Positions 33,813-43,029 of a stretch of DNA of 64,000 bases are shown here, in pieces (positions within the stretch are counted from its first letter, which is position 1; every line of letters begins with the position of its first letter). The translations under genes were made by a program, and so were the position numbers. The notes under the pieces are model-generated. The model had not been told where the DNA came from. It saw only the letters and a program-made list of their open reading frames with translations, and did not search any database. This stretch comes from Georgfuchsia sp049276455 (GTDB lineage Bacteria; Pseudomonadota; Gammaproteobacteria; Burkholderiales; Rhodocyclaceae): the NCBI GenBank assembly GCA_049276455.1, contig JBASWL010000200.1, forward strand, positions 1 through 64,000, written 5' to 3'.

Positions 33813-35167
33813 TATTCTTCAGCCCCGCTCGGCGTGGCTTGTGTTGACAAATCTTTTTTTGGCTTCGACTGGCTGCGTTTGCGTCGGCGCGGTTTCTTTG
33901 TTGTGGTATCAATCTGCAGCATGGCCTCGCGGCGCTCAGGGCTGGCATCCTGGAATTCAGTCCACCAGTCGGCCAGTTCTGCGGCAACCTCACCGCTCTG
34001 CGCCCGCAACACAAGGAAATCATAACCGGCGCGGAAACGTGGCTGATCGACCAGACGCCATGGTGATTTGCCGTTGCGTTTCTCGAAACGGGGTTGCAGT
34101 GCCCAGATGTCCTTGATGTCGCCTGCGATACGGCGCGTGATCGCCAGCTTTTCACCCTGCTGTTCAAGCACTTGATCCATCGCATCATATAGGGCGGGAA
34201 TGGCCGGCCCCCCCTTCGACTTGCTCGTTTGCCAGTGGTTGAGAACTTCGTGCCAGAGTAGCGTGGCAAACAGAAAACCGGGCGAGGTGGTCTTGCCGGC
34301 GCGGATACGTTCATCCGTACTTTCCAGCGACAGCAGGACAAATTTTTCGCCCAGAGGTTGTTCAAGTATCACGTCGAGCAGCGGCAGCAGGCCATGATGC
34401 AGACCGTCCTGGCGCAGACGTTTGACACATTCCACCGCATGTCCCGAGAACAGCAGTTTGAGCATCTCGTCGAAAACCCGAGCCGGCGGAAGGTTTTCAA
34501 TCAACTCGGCCATCTCGCGGATCGGCGCGCGTACAGCCGGATCGAGGCTGAGACCGAGCTTGGCAGAAAGCCGTATGGCACGCAGCATGCGTACCGGATC
34601 TTCGCGATAGCGTACTGCCGGATCGCCGATCATGCGCAGTGTTTTTGCCTTGAGGTCGGCGACGCCATGGTGATAATCGATCACCGTTTCATTTGCCGGA
34701 TCGTAATACAGGGCATTTACTGTGAAATCGCGGCGAGCTGCATCGTCGGCCTGGCTGCCCCAGATATTGTCGCGTAGTACGCGGCCATGTTCATCCTTCA
34801 ACGTAGTTTCGTCATGAGCGGCGCGGTAGGTGGATACCTCGATGGTTTCGGGTCCGAACATCACGTGCACAATCTGGAAGCGGCGGCCAATGATGCGTGA
34901 GCGACGAAAAACGCTGCGTACCTGTTCCGGCGTGGCATTGGTGGCTACGTCGTAATCCTTGGGTACGATGCCGGCGATCAGGTCGCGTACTGCACCACCG
35001 ACAACATAGGCCTTGAAGCCGGCCTGCTGTAGTCCTTCGCATGTGCGGCGCGCCGCAGTCGAGACATGGTCGCGGCGAATGCCGTGGCGTGAGACGGGAA
35101 TTATGGCCGGATGGCCGACCGAGGTGACATCACGTCCGAAAACGCGGCGCAGAAGCTTGCGAATCAT
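33812..35167 (-). CDS. pcnB: Poly(A) polymerase I
   Basis: Adds poly(A) tails to RNA 3' ends, marking them for decay. The 451-residue protein has the nucleotidyltransferase head with YVVGGAVRDLI and the catalytic KDYDVATNATPE, then RRSRIIGRRFQIVHV, characteristic of PcnB rather than CCA-adding enzymes, and a C-terminal basic, arginine/lysine-rich tail (RRRKRSQSKPKK). Length is normal. It is coupled to folK downstream; its ATG has no strong Shine-Dalgarno. Confidence 0.94.
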   Translation of the reverse strand: MIRKLLRRVFGRDVTSVGHPAIIPVSRHGIRRDHVSTAARRTCEGLQQAGFKAYVVGGAVRDLIAGIVPKDYDVATNATPEQVRSVFRRSRIIGRRFQIVHVMFGPETIEVSTYRAAHDETTLKDEHGRVLRDNIWGSQADDAARRDFTVNALYYDPANETVIDYHHGVADLKAKTLRMIGDPAVRYREDPVRMLRAIRLSAKLGLSLDPAVRAPIREMAELIENLPPARVFDEMLKLLFSGHAVECVKRLRQDGLHHGLLPLLDVILEQPLGEKFVLLSLESTDERIRAGKTTSPGFLFATLLWHEVLNHWQTSKSKGGPAIPALYDAMDQVLEQQGEKLAITRRIAGDIKDIWALQPRFEKRNGKSPWRLVDQPRFRAGYDFLVLRAQSGEVAAELADWWTEFQDASPERREAMLQIDTTTKKPRRRKRSQSKPKKDLSTQATPSGAEE

Positions 35168-35218
35168 GCGGAGATGGAGGTTTGTATCAAAAAGAGGCGG
35201 CCATGATACCGGAAGCTA

Positions 35219-35881
35219 CTAACGGAGGCTTATTACGGGCCAACAGGACTCGGTTGCTGCCTGACGCAGCACATTGTCGGGATCGACCGCTACCGGATGG
35301 CTCACCTTGCGCAATAACGGCAGGTCGTTGTGCGAATCACTGTAGAAATGGCTACTGCTGAAGCTGTCCCAGTTGTGGCCCAGTGATTTGAGCCAGCTTT
35401 CTACTCTCACAATCTTGCCTTCCTTGAATGAAGGCATGCCTTCTACCTTGCCGGTGAATTGGCCATCGATTTCCGCAGGAATGGTTGCGATCAGGTGTGG
35501 AATGCCGAATTCGTGACAGATCGGCGCGGTGACGAAACTGTTGGTGGCGGTGACAATTGCCATCAGTGCACTTTCGTCGGCGTGGTGTTTCACCAGTTGC
35601 CGCGCCTTGTTGCCGATCATGGGCCGAATGTGCTCGGCCATGAACTGCACATGCCAGGCATCGAGTTCGGCGCGCGTGTGACGTGCGAGAGGTGCCAGCT
35701 GAAAATCGAGAAAGGCATGGATATCCAGGCTGCCGTCCTTGTATTGCTCATAGAACTTAAGGTTTTCAGCTTCATGCACTTCGCTGTCGAGCACACCGCG
35801 CGAAATCAAAAACTGCGCCCATTCGAAATCGCTGTCGCAGCTCAATAGAGTGTTGTCCAGATCAAATAATGCCAGTTTCAT
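35219..35881 (-). CDS. HAD-superfamily IB hydrolase (SerB-like phosphatase)
   Basis: 220-residue phosphatase-like protein with the HAD nucleophile motif ALFDLDNTLLS, the SAT-type motif II as IVTATNSFV, the conserved lysine region GKIVRVE, and motif III in YSDSHNDLPLL. It belongs to the PSPase/HAD-IB subgroup commonly found beside hda in betaproteobacteria. The substrate is not defined; phosphoserine or histidinol phosphate are candidates. It lies 11 nt after hda. Confidence 0.9.
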   Translation of the reverse strand: MKLALFDLDNTLLSCDSDFEWAQFLISRGVLDSEVHEAENLKFYEQYKDGSLDIHAFLDFQLAPLARHTRAELDAWHVQFMAEHIRPMIGNKARQLVKHHADESALMAIVTATNSFVTAPICHEFGIPHLIATIPAEIDGQFTGKVEGMPSFKEGKIVRVESWLKSLGHNWDSFSSSHFYSDSHNDLPLLRKVSHPVAVDPDNVLRQAATESCWPVISLR

Positions 35882-35892
35882 TTCTTTTCCAT

Positions 35893-36552
35893 TTATCGGG
35901 TTTCTGACATGAGTTCGCGCAGCAGGGGCAGTGTCGGCGGGCGTTGCCGCGAAAGAGAGATTTTGTCGAGCAGGTCGATGGTTGCCAGTAACGAGGGCAG
36001 GTCGCGGCGACCATGCAGCAGCAGGTAGCGCACAACGCTATCGTCCAGCGGCAGGCCGCGTTGTTGTGCATAGTGGTGCAGGGCAGTGGCCTTTTCATCG
36101 TCGCTCAGACCCTTGATTTCGTAAATCAGCATCTGCCCGATGCGGGTGCGCAGATCTTCACGCAGATTCAACTGTAATGGCGGTAGCGGGCCAGAAAGTA
36201 GCAACGCGATGCGCTTTTCGCGCGCTGCGATGAAAATACGGAACAAGGCTCCCTGCGCGACTACGGAGAGCTGCTCGATGTCGTCGATCACCAATAACGT
36301 GTCGTCGGCAATCTCGATATCGTCGCCTACCTGAGATGCATCAAGATGGAGTGTCGGACCATGGCGCGCCATAGCGGCGAGCAGATGGCTACGCCCCGAT
36401 CCAGCCGCGCCCCACAGATAAAGCTGGTAGCTGCCAGTAAAGTTACGCAGTCTATCGATCAGTTCGCGATTCGCGCCGACGACGAAATTGTCCAGCGTTG
36501 GTTCGCCTTCGGGACGTAATTGGAGTAGCAACTGGTCGTTATGGGTGGACAT
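35893..36552 (-). CDS. hda: DnaA regulatory inactivator Hda
   Basis: AAA+ protein that with the DNA clamp stimulates hydrolysis of DnaA-ATP and prevents re-initiation. The 219-residue protein has an N-terminal clamp-binding motif QLLLQL (residues 7-12), LYLWGAAGSGRSHLL as the Walker A region, LLVIDDIEQLS as Walker B, and DLRTRIGQM with sensor elements. The Walker A has SGRS where canonical AAA+ proteins have GKT; this is a known Hda feature. Divergent from purM, next to a HAD phosphatase. Confidence 0.93.
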   Translation of the reverse strand: MSTHNDQLLLQLRPEGEPTLDNFVVGANRELIDRLRNFTGSYQLYLWGAAGSGRSHLLAAMARHGPTLHLDASQVGDDIEIADDTLLVIDDIEQLSVVAQGALFRIFIAAREKRIALLLSGPLPPLQLNLREDLRTRIGQMLIYEIKGLSDDEKATALHHYAQQRGLPLDDSVVRYLLLHGRRDLPSLLATIDLLDKISLSRQRPPTLPLLRELMSETR

Positions 36553-36670
36553 TTTTCAATGGGATGGGAAGGGTGGCTTTCCGGTAAAATTCGCACGCTC
36601 CTGCATGCTGCCGGAGCAATGGTTGCCGCCGAAAAGGCGACACTTTAGCCCGCCCACCCAAGGAATTCAA

Positions 36671-37702
36671 ATGAGCACGTCGCTGACCTACAAGGATGCT
36701 GGAGTTGACATCGCTGCCGGCGACGCTTTGGTCGAGCGCATCAAGCCCTTTGCCAAGCGCACCATGCGCCCGGAAGTGATGGGGGGTATAGGTGGCTTTG
36801 GCGCCCTGTTCGAAGTCTCCAAGAAATACAAGGAGCCGGTGCTGGTGTCAGGCACCGACGGCGTCGGAACCAAACTCAAGCTCGCCTTCCATCTGAATCA
36901 GCATGACACCGTGGGTCAGGATCTGGTGGCAATGAGCGTGAACGACATTCTGGTGCAGGGTGCCGAACCACTGTTTTTCCTCGACTATTTCGCCTGCGGC
37001 AAACTCCATGTAGATACTGCCACCGATGTGATCAAGGGCATAGCCCATGGCTGCGAACTGGCCGGCTGTGCCTTGATTGGCGGCGAAACGGCCGAGATGC
37101 CAAGCATGTACCCGGACGGCGAATACGACCTCGCCGGCTTCGCGGTCGGCGCTGTGGAGAAATCGAAAATAATCGATGGCAGCACCATCAGGCCCGGTGA
37201 TGCGGTGCTTGGCCTGGCTTCCAGTGGTGCGCATTCCAACGGCTATTCCCTGGTGCGCAAGATTATCGAACGCGCCAATCCTGACATGGATGCCGACTTC
37301 CATGGCAGGCCGTTGCGTGATGTGTTGATGGCGCCGACGCGTATCTACGTGAAGCCGCTGCTGAACTTGATGGAAACATTGCCAGTCAAGGGCATGGCAC
37401 ACATCACGGGTGGCGGGCTGATTGAGAATGTGCCGCGCGTACTGGCGGAGAATGTGACGGCGATTCTTGATCAAACCTCTTGGCCGCTGCCGCCACTGTT
37501 CCAATGGCTGCAAAAGGAAGGCCAGGTCGCTGATGCGGAGATGCACCGCGTTTTCAATTGCGGCATCGGCATGGTGGTCGTGGTGGCGGAGACCGATGCG
37601 GAACGCGCGCTTGAATTACTAAGGAAAGCCGGGGAGACCGTTTATCGCATCGGACGCATTGATACGCGACAAGCTGGTCAGGCGCAGACCATAGTACTTT
37701 AG
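36671..37702 (+). CDS. purM: Phosphoribosylformylglycinamidine cyclo-ligase
   Basis: AIR synthase of purine synthesis. The 343-residue protein has YKDAGVDIAAGDALVERI, VSGTDGVGTKLKLAF, MSVNDILVQGAEPLFFLDYFA, GGETAEMP and ITGGGLIENVPRVL, the complete family signature. The start ATG at 36671 follows AAGGA and is preferred over a longer frame that overlaps hda. It is divergent from hda. Confidence 0.97.
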   Translation: MSTSLTYKDAGVDIAAGDALVERIKPFAKRTMRPEVMGGIGGFGALFEVSKKYKEPVLVSGTDGVGTKLKLAFHLNQHDTVGQDLVAMSVNDILVQGAEPLFFLDYFACGKLHVDTATDVIKGIAHGCELAGCALIGGETAEMPSMYPDGEYDLAGFAVGAVEKSKIIDGSTIRPGDAVLGLASSGAHSNGYSLVRKIIERANPDMDADFHGRPLRDVLMAPTRIYVKPLLNLMETLPVKGMAHITGGGLIENVPRVLAENVTAILDQTSWPLPPLFQWLQKEGQVADAEMHRVFNCGIGMVVVVAETDAERALELLRKAGETVYRIGRIDTRQAGQAQTIVL

Positions 37703-37791
37703 TCACTAATAAGTTCAGACTTTACAGACGATGCGAAAGCAGATGTCATCTGAGATGCAATCTTGCCCGCGATGGTCAAATATTCCTCCGC

Positions 37792-37797
37792 TATAAT
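37792..37797 (+). promoter_or_regulatory. Candidate -10 of glmS inside a small palindrome
   Basis: TATAAT at 37792-37797 lies inside CTCCG-CTATAAT-CGGAG (37786-37802), a 5-bp inverted repeat. A start near 37804 would give a 25-nt leader to the glmS ATG at 37829. No good -35 hexamer is present at 16-18 bp, so an activator or an extended element would be needed. Confidence 0.4.
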
Positions 37798-37828
37798 CGG
37801 AGCTAATTAAGAACCATACTTCCTTACT

Positions 37829-39646
37829 ATGTGCGGTATTGTCGCAGCCATTTCACGCAGCAATGTAGTTCCCTTTCTACTAGAAGGCCTGCGGAAACTC
37901 GAATATCGCGGCTACGATTCGGCAGGTCTGGCGGTACTCAATCCTGACATGAAGCGCCTGCGCAGTGTGGGTCGGGTTGCCGAGCTGACGGTGCAGGCAG
38001 ATGGCATGGTAGCTCAAGCCGGTATCGCCCACACGCGCTGGGCAACGCATGGCGTGCCCTCCGAGCGCAATGCCCATCCGCATGTCTCTGGTGGTTTGGC
38101 TGTTGTCCATAACGGCATCATCGAGAACTTTGCCGAAATCAAGAAGGACCTCTCCGCCCGTGGCTATGTTTTTGTCTCTGATACTGATACCGAGGCAATT
38201 GCCCACCTGATCGAAGATACGCTCAAGCGTGTTCCAGACCTGTTCGATGCTGTGCGCCTTGCCGTTGCGAAACTGCTCGGCGCCTATGCCATTGCGGTTT
38301 TGCTCGAGGCAGAGCAGCGCATTATCGTGGCCAGAAATGGTGCACCCTTATTGCTGGGTGTTACTGATGATGGGGCTTATGCGGCATCAGATACGTCGGC
38401 ATTGCTGCAAGTGACGCGCACCGTGGTTTATCTCGAAGATGGCGACATCGCTGAACTATCACCAGCCGGGCATCGCATAGTGCGCCTTGATGGCGCACAG
38501 GTAGAGCGCCCTTGTCACGAGAGCACCCTGTCTGCTGATGCGGTTGAGCTGGGCCAGTACCGCCACTACATGCAGAAGGAAATATTTGAGCAGCCGCAGG
38601 CGCTGGCCAACACCCTTGAAATGATTGGCGGCGCGCAATCCATTGCTCCCAACCTGTTCGGTGCAAAAGCAGAGCAAATATTCGCTGATGTTCAGTCGGT
38701 ACTGATTCTGGCTTGTGGTACCAGTTATCACGCGGGCCTTGTCGCGCGCTACTGGATTGAACAGATCGCAAAACTGCCTTGCTCGGTGGAAATAGCCAGT
38801 GAATACCGCTACCGGCAATCCGTACCCACTCCTGATGCGCTGGTAATCGCCATATCGCAGTCCGGTGAAACTGCCGACACCCTGGCAGCATTGAAGCACG
38901 CCAGGTCGCTGGGGCAGTCAAAGACGCTGGCAATTTGCAACGTACCGGAATCGGCGCTTATCCGTCTGGCGGAACTCAAATTTCTGACCCGTGCCGGCCC
39001 TGAGATTGGGGTCGCCTCAACCAAGGCCTTTACTACGCAACTCGCCGCACTGGCGCTACTGACACTTGCCTTGGCCAAGCAAAAAGAGGTTCTCTCGTCG
39101 GCAGACGAAGCGAAGCATCTCACCGCGCTACGCCATCTGCCGGTCGCATTACAAATGGTACTCACGCTGGAGCCGCAGATTGAGCAGTGGTCAAAACGTT
39201 TCGCCGGCAAGCAGCATGCGCTTTTCCTCGGTCGTGGCCACCATTACCCCATCGCGCTTGAAGGTGCGTTGAAGCTCAAGGAAATTTCCTATATCCATGC
39301 TGAGGCCTACCCTGCAGGTGAACTCAAGCATGGGCCGCTTGCGCTGGTGGACAAGGACATGCCGGTCATTTCTGTTGCGCCCAACGATGCGCTGCTGGAA
39401 AAACTCAAATCCAATTTGCAGGAAGTCAGGGCTCGCGGTGGCGAACTCTACGTTTTCGCTGATGCGGATTCCGCCGTGGAAGCTTCAGATGGAATTAATA
39501 TCTTGCGCCTGCCGGAACACTATGGCCTGTTTTCCCCGATTCTGCATGTCGTGCCGCTGCAATTGCTGGCCTACCATGTGGCGCTGGTAAAAGGCACGGA
39601 TGTCGACAAGCCTCGCAACCTGGCAAAATCAGTTACCGTTGAATAA
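37829..39646 (+). CDS. glmS: Glutamine-fructose-6-phosphate aminotransferase
   Basis: Makes glucosamine-6-phosphate from fructose-6-phosphate and glutamine, the first step to UDP-GlcNAc for the cell wall. The 605-residue protein starts MCGIVAAISRS with the N-terminal catalytic cysteine, has YDSAGLAVL and THGVPSERNAHPH in the glutaminase domain, and two SIS sugar isomerase domains with LACGTSYHAGLVARYW, IAISQSGETADT, ASTKAFTTQ and the C-terminal PRNLAKSVTVE. Length is normal. No glmS ribozyme or GlmZ site is apparent upstream. Confidence 0.97.
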   Translation: MCGIVAAISRSNVVPFLLEGLRKLEYRGYDSAGLAVLNPDMKRLRSVGRVAELTVQADGMVAQAGIAHTRWATHGVPSERNAHPHVSGGLAVVHNGIIENFAEIKKDLSARGYVFVSDTDTEAIAHLIEDTLKRVPDLFDAVRLAVAKLLGAYAIAVLLEAEQRIIVARNGAPLLLGVTDDGAYAASDTSALLQVTRTVVYLEDGDIAELSPAGHRIVRLDGAQVERPCHESTLSADAVELGQYRHYMQKEIFEQPQALANTLEMIGGAQSIAPNLFGAKAEQIFADVQSVLILACGTSYHAGLVARYWIEQIAKLPCSVEIASEYRYRQSVPTPDALVIAISQSGETADTLAALKHARSLGQSKTLAICNVPESALIRLAELKFLTRAGPEIGVASTKAFTTQLAALALLTLALAKQKEVLSSADEAKHLTALRHLPVALQMVLTLEPQIEQWSKRFAGKQHALFLGRGHHYPIALEGALKLKEISYIHAEAYPAGELKHGPLALVDKDMPVISVAPNDALLEKLKSNLQEVRARGGELYVFADADSAVEASDGINILRLPEHYGLFSPILHVVPLQLLAYHVALVKGTDVDKPRNLAKSVTVE

Positions 39647-39851
39647 TGAATATTGCCCATCATCGGATGGGGTTTTCGGATTCCAGAGGGAGGTTGTTTC
39701 AAGGAACTAACTGTTCTTCGCGGCCATTTGTCTGGCCTTTGGGTGGATTGTATGGTTTCTTCATGTACCTTCGTACCCGACCTTTTGAGGACGTTTGTCG
39801 AACATTTCATCTCTGTTAGACTCCGACAGTCTTTTACCTAGGCCACTAACC

Positions 39852-40490
39852 ATGTTTTCGAAATTGATGCCCAAGGATGGGAAATTCTTTGAGCTTTTCA
39901 ATGCTCATGCTGCTTTGATTTGCAAGGGCGGGCGGGAGTTGTCGGTGCTGGTAGCCGACATGTCGAATGGTCCGGAAGCGGTGCAGCGGCACTGGAAGAA
40001 CATCGACGAAATGGAACAGCGTGCCGACAAGATCACCCGCGAGGTGATAGCGCTGCTGCACACGTCCTTCAATACCCCGCTCGACCAGCATGATATCCAC
40101 CGCCTGATCACGAACATGGACGATATCCTCGACATGATTCAGGACTTCGCTGAAGCCATGTATTTGTACGATGTGCGCAAACTCACGCAAGAGGCGGTCC
40201 AGCTGGCCGATATTTGCGGCTTCTGTTGCGAGCGTGTAGAGGATGCTGTCGGCCTGATCCACAACATGGATAGTGCGCAGGCCATCATCAAGACCTGTCA
40301 GGAGATAGACCGGCTCGAATCGGACGCCGACCGGGTGATGCGCACCGGGATGGCCAAGCTGTTCCGCGAGGAAGCCGATACGCGTGAATTGATCAAGATG
40401 AAAAACATCTACGAGTTGCTGGAAACCATCACTGATCGCTGTGAGGACGTGGCCAATATCATCGAGGGCATCGTCCTCGAAAACTCCTGA
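39852..40490 (+). CDS. DUF47 family (PhoU-like) protein
   Basis: 212-residue all-helical protein of the PhoU/DUF47 family, seen in the repeated helices around DKITREVIALLHTSFNTP and the later LESDADRVMRTGMAKLF. Such proteins accompany Pit transporters and modulate phosphate uptake or internal phosphate level. It starts MFSKLMPKDGKFFELF at the ATG at 39852; an upstream in-frame start is not used in the family. The pit gene begins 8 nt after its stop. Confidence 0.92.
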   Translation: MFSKLMPKDGKFFELFNAHAALICKGGRELSVLVADMSNGPEAVQRHWKNIDEMEQRADKITREVIALLHTSFNTPLDQHDIHRLITNMDDILDMIQDFAEAMYLYDVRKLTQEAVQLADICGFCCERVEDAVGLIHNMDSAQAIIKTCQEIDRLESDADRVMRTGMAKLFREEADTRELIKMKNIYELLETITDRCEDVANIIEGIVLENS

Positions 40491-40498
40491 GTTCGGCC

Positions 40499-41503
40499 AT
40501 GGCGCTGGACATCGGTTTAGGTTCGTTGCTGCTGCTGGTTGCGCTGGCGCTGGCTTTCGACTTCATGAACGGCTTTCACGATGCGGCTAACTCGATTGCG
40601 ACCATCGTATCGACTCGCGTCCTCAAGCCGCAACATGCAGTGCTCTGGGCATCCTTCTTCAATGTCATCGCGATTTTCATTTTCCAGCTCAAGGTGGCGA
40701 CCACCGTCGGCAAGGGCACCATTGACGCTTCAATCGTTGACCAGCATGTGATCTTCGGCGCCCTGGTCGGTGCCATCATCTGGAACATCGTGACCTGGTA
40801 TTACGGCATTCCATCGAGTTCTTCGCACGCCTTGATCGGTGGCCTGGTGGGGGCGGCGTTAGCAAAGTCGGGGTCTGGCTCGTTGATCTGGGCCGGCATT
40901 GGCAAGACCGTATTGTTCATTTTCATTGCGCCGGTACTAGGCTTTCTACTTGGCGGGACAATTATGGTGATCATATCCTGGCTGTTCAGACGCATGCATG
41001 GACGCAAGGTGGACAAGCTGTTCCGGCGTTTGCAACTTTTCTCGGCCGCGCTCTACAGCCTCGGCCATGGCGGCAATGATGCGCAGAAAACCATCGGCAT
41101 TATCTGGATGCTGCTGATCGCTGCCGGTGCTTCCGATCCCAATGACTCGGTGCCGATCTGGGTGATTGCTGCCTGTTACCTCTCGATGGGTTTGGGTACC
41201 ATGTTTGGCGGCTGGCGCATCGTCAAGACCATGGGCCAGCGCATAACCAAGCTTGATCAGCCGCGCGGATTCAGTGCCAATTTCGGCGGAGCGATGACTT
41301 TGTTTCTGGCCAGCGGCCTGGGCATCCCGGTTTCAACCACCCATACCATCACCGGGGCCATTGCCGGTGTCGGAACCACGCGCGGGGCGAAGAGTGTGCG
41401 TTGGGGCGTGGCTAGCGGCATCGTCTGGGCCTGGCTGTTGACGATTCCATGCACAGCAATCATTGCAGCAATTGCCTTCAAGGCTAGCGGCTTGTTCCTT
41501 TAG
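40499..41503 (+). CDS. pit: Low-affinity inorganic phosphate transporter
   Basis: Pit family phosphate/proton symporter, 334 residues with about ten membrane segments. The two PiT signatures are visible: DFMNGFHDAANSIATIVSTR and the second copy GHGGNDAQKTIGIIW. PSSSSHALIGGLVGAAL and PVSTTHTITGAIAGVG mark the two halves. Coupled to a DUF47 gene, the normal pairing. The function is established for the family; metal-phosphate specificity is inferred. Confidence 0.95.
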   Translation: MALDIGLGSLLLLVALALAFDFMNGFHDAANSIATIVSTRVLKPQHAVLWASFFNVIAIFIFQLKVATTVGKGTIDASIVDQHVIFGALVGAIIWNIVTWYYGIPSSSSHALIGGLVGAALAKSGSGSLIWAGIGKTVLFIFIAPVLGFLLGGTIMVIISWLFRRMHGRKVDKLFRRLQLFSAALYSLGHGGNDAQKTIGIIWMLLIAAGASDPNDSVPIWVIAACYLSMGLGTMFGGWRIVKTMGQRITKLDQPRGFSANFGGAMTLFLASGLGIPVSTTHTITGAIAGVGTTRGAKSVRWGVASGIVWAWLLTIPCTAIIAAIAFKASGLFL

Positions 41504-41519
41504 TAGTTTGCTGCCGTCC

Positions 41520-41948
41520 CTATTCCACCGCGTGTTGCAATAGCTCGATGTAGGCAACGCCATCGAGCGGCATCTGGTCACGCTGGCTGCGCCAAATTGT
41601 TTCGGCAAGGGCATCCAGCACGATGTGCAATGCTTCGTGCCGGTCACCGCGCTGTGCCAGCAGCTTGTTGAAGATGGGGACGATGCCGGGTGGCTGATTG
41701 ATCGAGAGCTGTTCCTCGATCGCCAGGTGCAGCGACAGATGCAAAAAAGGGTTGGTCTCGCCATCTTCGGGCAGCCACTCACGCTCCAGTGCCTTTTCAG
41801 GTGCATCAAGCAGGGCCTGATATTCAGGATGCAGGGCGACGATATCTCCGGCAATCGTCTCCAGCGGTGTTGCCGGCAGCTGGTCGCGCCGTTTGCGCCA
41901 CGCTTCGGCGAGGAATTGGCGCGCTTGTTCGCGCGATGGATTAAACAT
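41520..41948 (-). CDS. DUF1841 family protein
   Basis: 142-residue cytosolic protein beginning MFNPSREQARQFLAEAW with ETNPFLHLSLHLAIEEQLSINQPPGI, the DUF1841 signature. Function unknown; common in beta- and gammaproteobacteria. It overlaps the FIST gene by 8 nt and forms the end of the rsxB-nth-FIST operon. Conserved histidines (HLSLHL) may hold a metal. Confidence 0.9.
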   Translation of the reverse strand: MFNPSREQARQFLAEAWRKRRDQLPATPLETIAGDIVALHPEYQALLDAPEKALEREWLPEDGETNPFLHLSLHLAIEEQLSINQPPGIVPIFNKLLAQRGDRHEALHIVLDALAETIWRSQRDQMPLDGVAYIELLQHAVE

Positions 41949-43029
41949 GGGCGGATACCAATGCCAGGACAGAGGAATAGCTGATCAGGGAGCTGCGTTG
42001 GCCGACTGGCGCAATTTCCCCTGCAGAATAGGCGCCGATCAGGGGCATGCCGGGAAATTGTTCGCACACCAGCGCAGTATCTCGATCATGTCCCTGATAG
42101 AAATACGGGCCGCGACCAATGCAGGAGAACATCAGGCCGAAAGCCGGCGCAGCGCCACTTTCGGTGGCAAGTCTGGCCACGGTTGCATTCATGTCGTGTT
42201 CTGCGCTCACTGGATCGCGCAGCACCCACCACAGGATGCTGTGCAGCGGCAAGGGTGCCGCCAGGGTGACCGAGCGCTCGTCACGGTTAACGCGCAGTAT
42301 CGGCAGCAGGGTGTAGCGGCCATCTTTCAAGGCAGCAACGGGATCGATGCCTGACTCTGGCAGGGCGGCAAAAATGCGTTGCGGTGGCATCGTATCAAGC
42401 TGGCGGATATCCGGATCAAGATGTCGCAACAGGCTGTCGAGCGCACTTTCTTCGCCGAGTTGAAGGATTTCGAAGCTATCGCTGTCGGTAACTTCGAGCG
42501 GCGGGGTCAAGGCCTGAATGCCGCGTGAGACGCCGATCCGCAATTGTCCGCCATGCAGTGCTGTCTCAATGCGCCCACTGTCGGCTACCTTGCCCTGTGT
42601 CCACACCTGCCCTTCGGTTTCTCCTTCTCCGTCGGTGGCGAGAGTGCCAAACCGCTGTTGGCCATCAGCGATCCAGGCCGCATTGGTATGTGATGGCTGG
42701 ACAAGGCTGAGCCGGACATCGTCGTTGCGCGGCAGCCCAAGGCTGACCGAGTCGCACAGCACCAGGGCGGCGGCAGCGGGTTGATCCAGCGCCCAGGCTT
42801 TCTCGGTAAACAAGCCGGGAACAGTGCAGCCGCTGACCTGAATGCAGTTTGCAGCGCGCGATGCGGCGCTGACGGCAGGTTGCGCATGCCGCGCGAAATG
42901 GCCGGAGAGCAGCAGGATCAGGCTGTGCGCATACTCGCTGCCGGCACAGGCGAGCGCATCCTTGACTGCGATGGCGGCGAGATCAGGCAGTGCATGATCG
43001 TTGGCAGCAAAGCCTGTGGCGATTCTCAT
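41941..43029 (-). CDS. FIST domain sensory protein
   Basis: 362-residue protein of FIST-N and FIST-C organisation. Visible: MRIATGFAANDHALPDLAA at the start, GCTVPGLFTEKAWALDQPAAAALVL in the N domain, and the C-terminal GLMFSCIGRGPYFYQGHDRD with PLIGAYSAGEIAPVG, the FIST_C hallmark. FIST proteins are proposed to bind small ligands, perhaps amino acids. The ATG at 43029 overlaps the nth stop (ATGA) and the 3' end overlaps DUF1841; no membrane span or output domain, so it may act as a cytosolic sensor subunit. Confidence 0.85.
   Translation of the reverse strand: MRIATGFAANDHALPDLAAIAVKDALACAGSEYAHSLILLLSGHFARHAQPAVSAASRAANCIQVSGCTVPGLFTEKAWALDQPAAAALVLCDSVSLGLPRNDDVRLSLVQPSHTNAAWIADGQQRFGTLATDGEGETEGQVWTQGKVADSGRIETALHGGQLRIGVSRGIQALTPPLEVTDSDSFEILQLGEESALDSLLRHLDPDIRQLDTMPPQRIFAALPESGIDPVAALKDGRYTLLPILRVNRDERSVTLAAPLPLHSILWWVLRDPVSAEHDMNATVARLATESGAAPAFGLMFSCIGRGPYFYQGHDRDTALVCEQFPGMPLIGAYSAGEIAPVGQRSSLISYSSVLALVSAHV

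Noticed and set aside
37703..37828. glmS ribozyme upstream of glmS
   Set aside because: Only 126 nt are available and no ribozyme-like core is seen; the gene is preceded by a simple promoter-like site.
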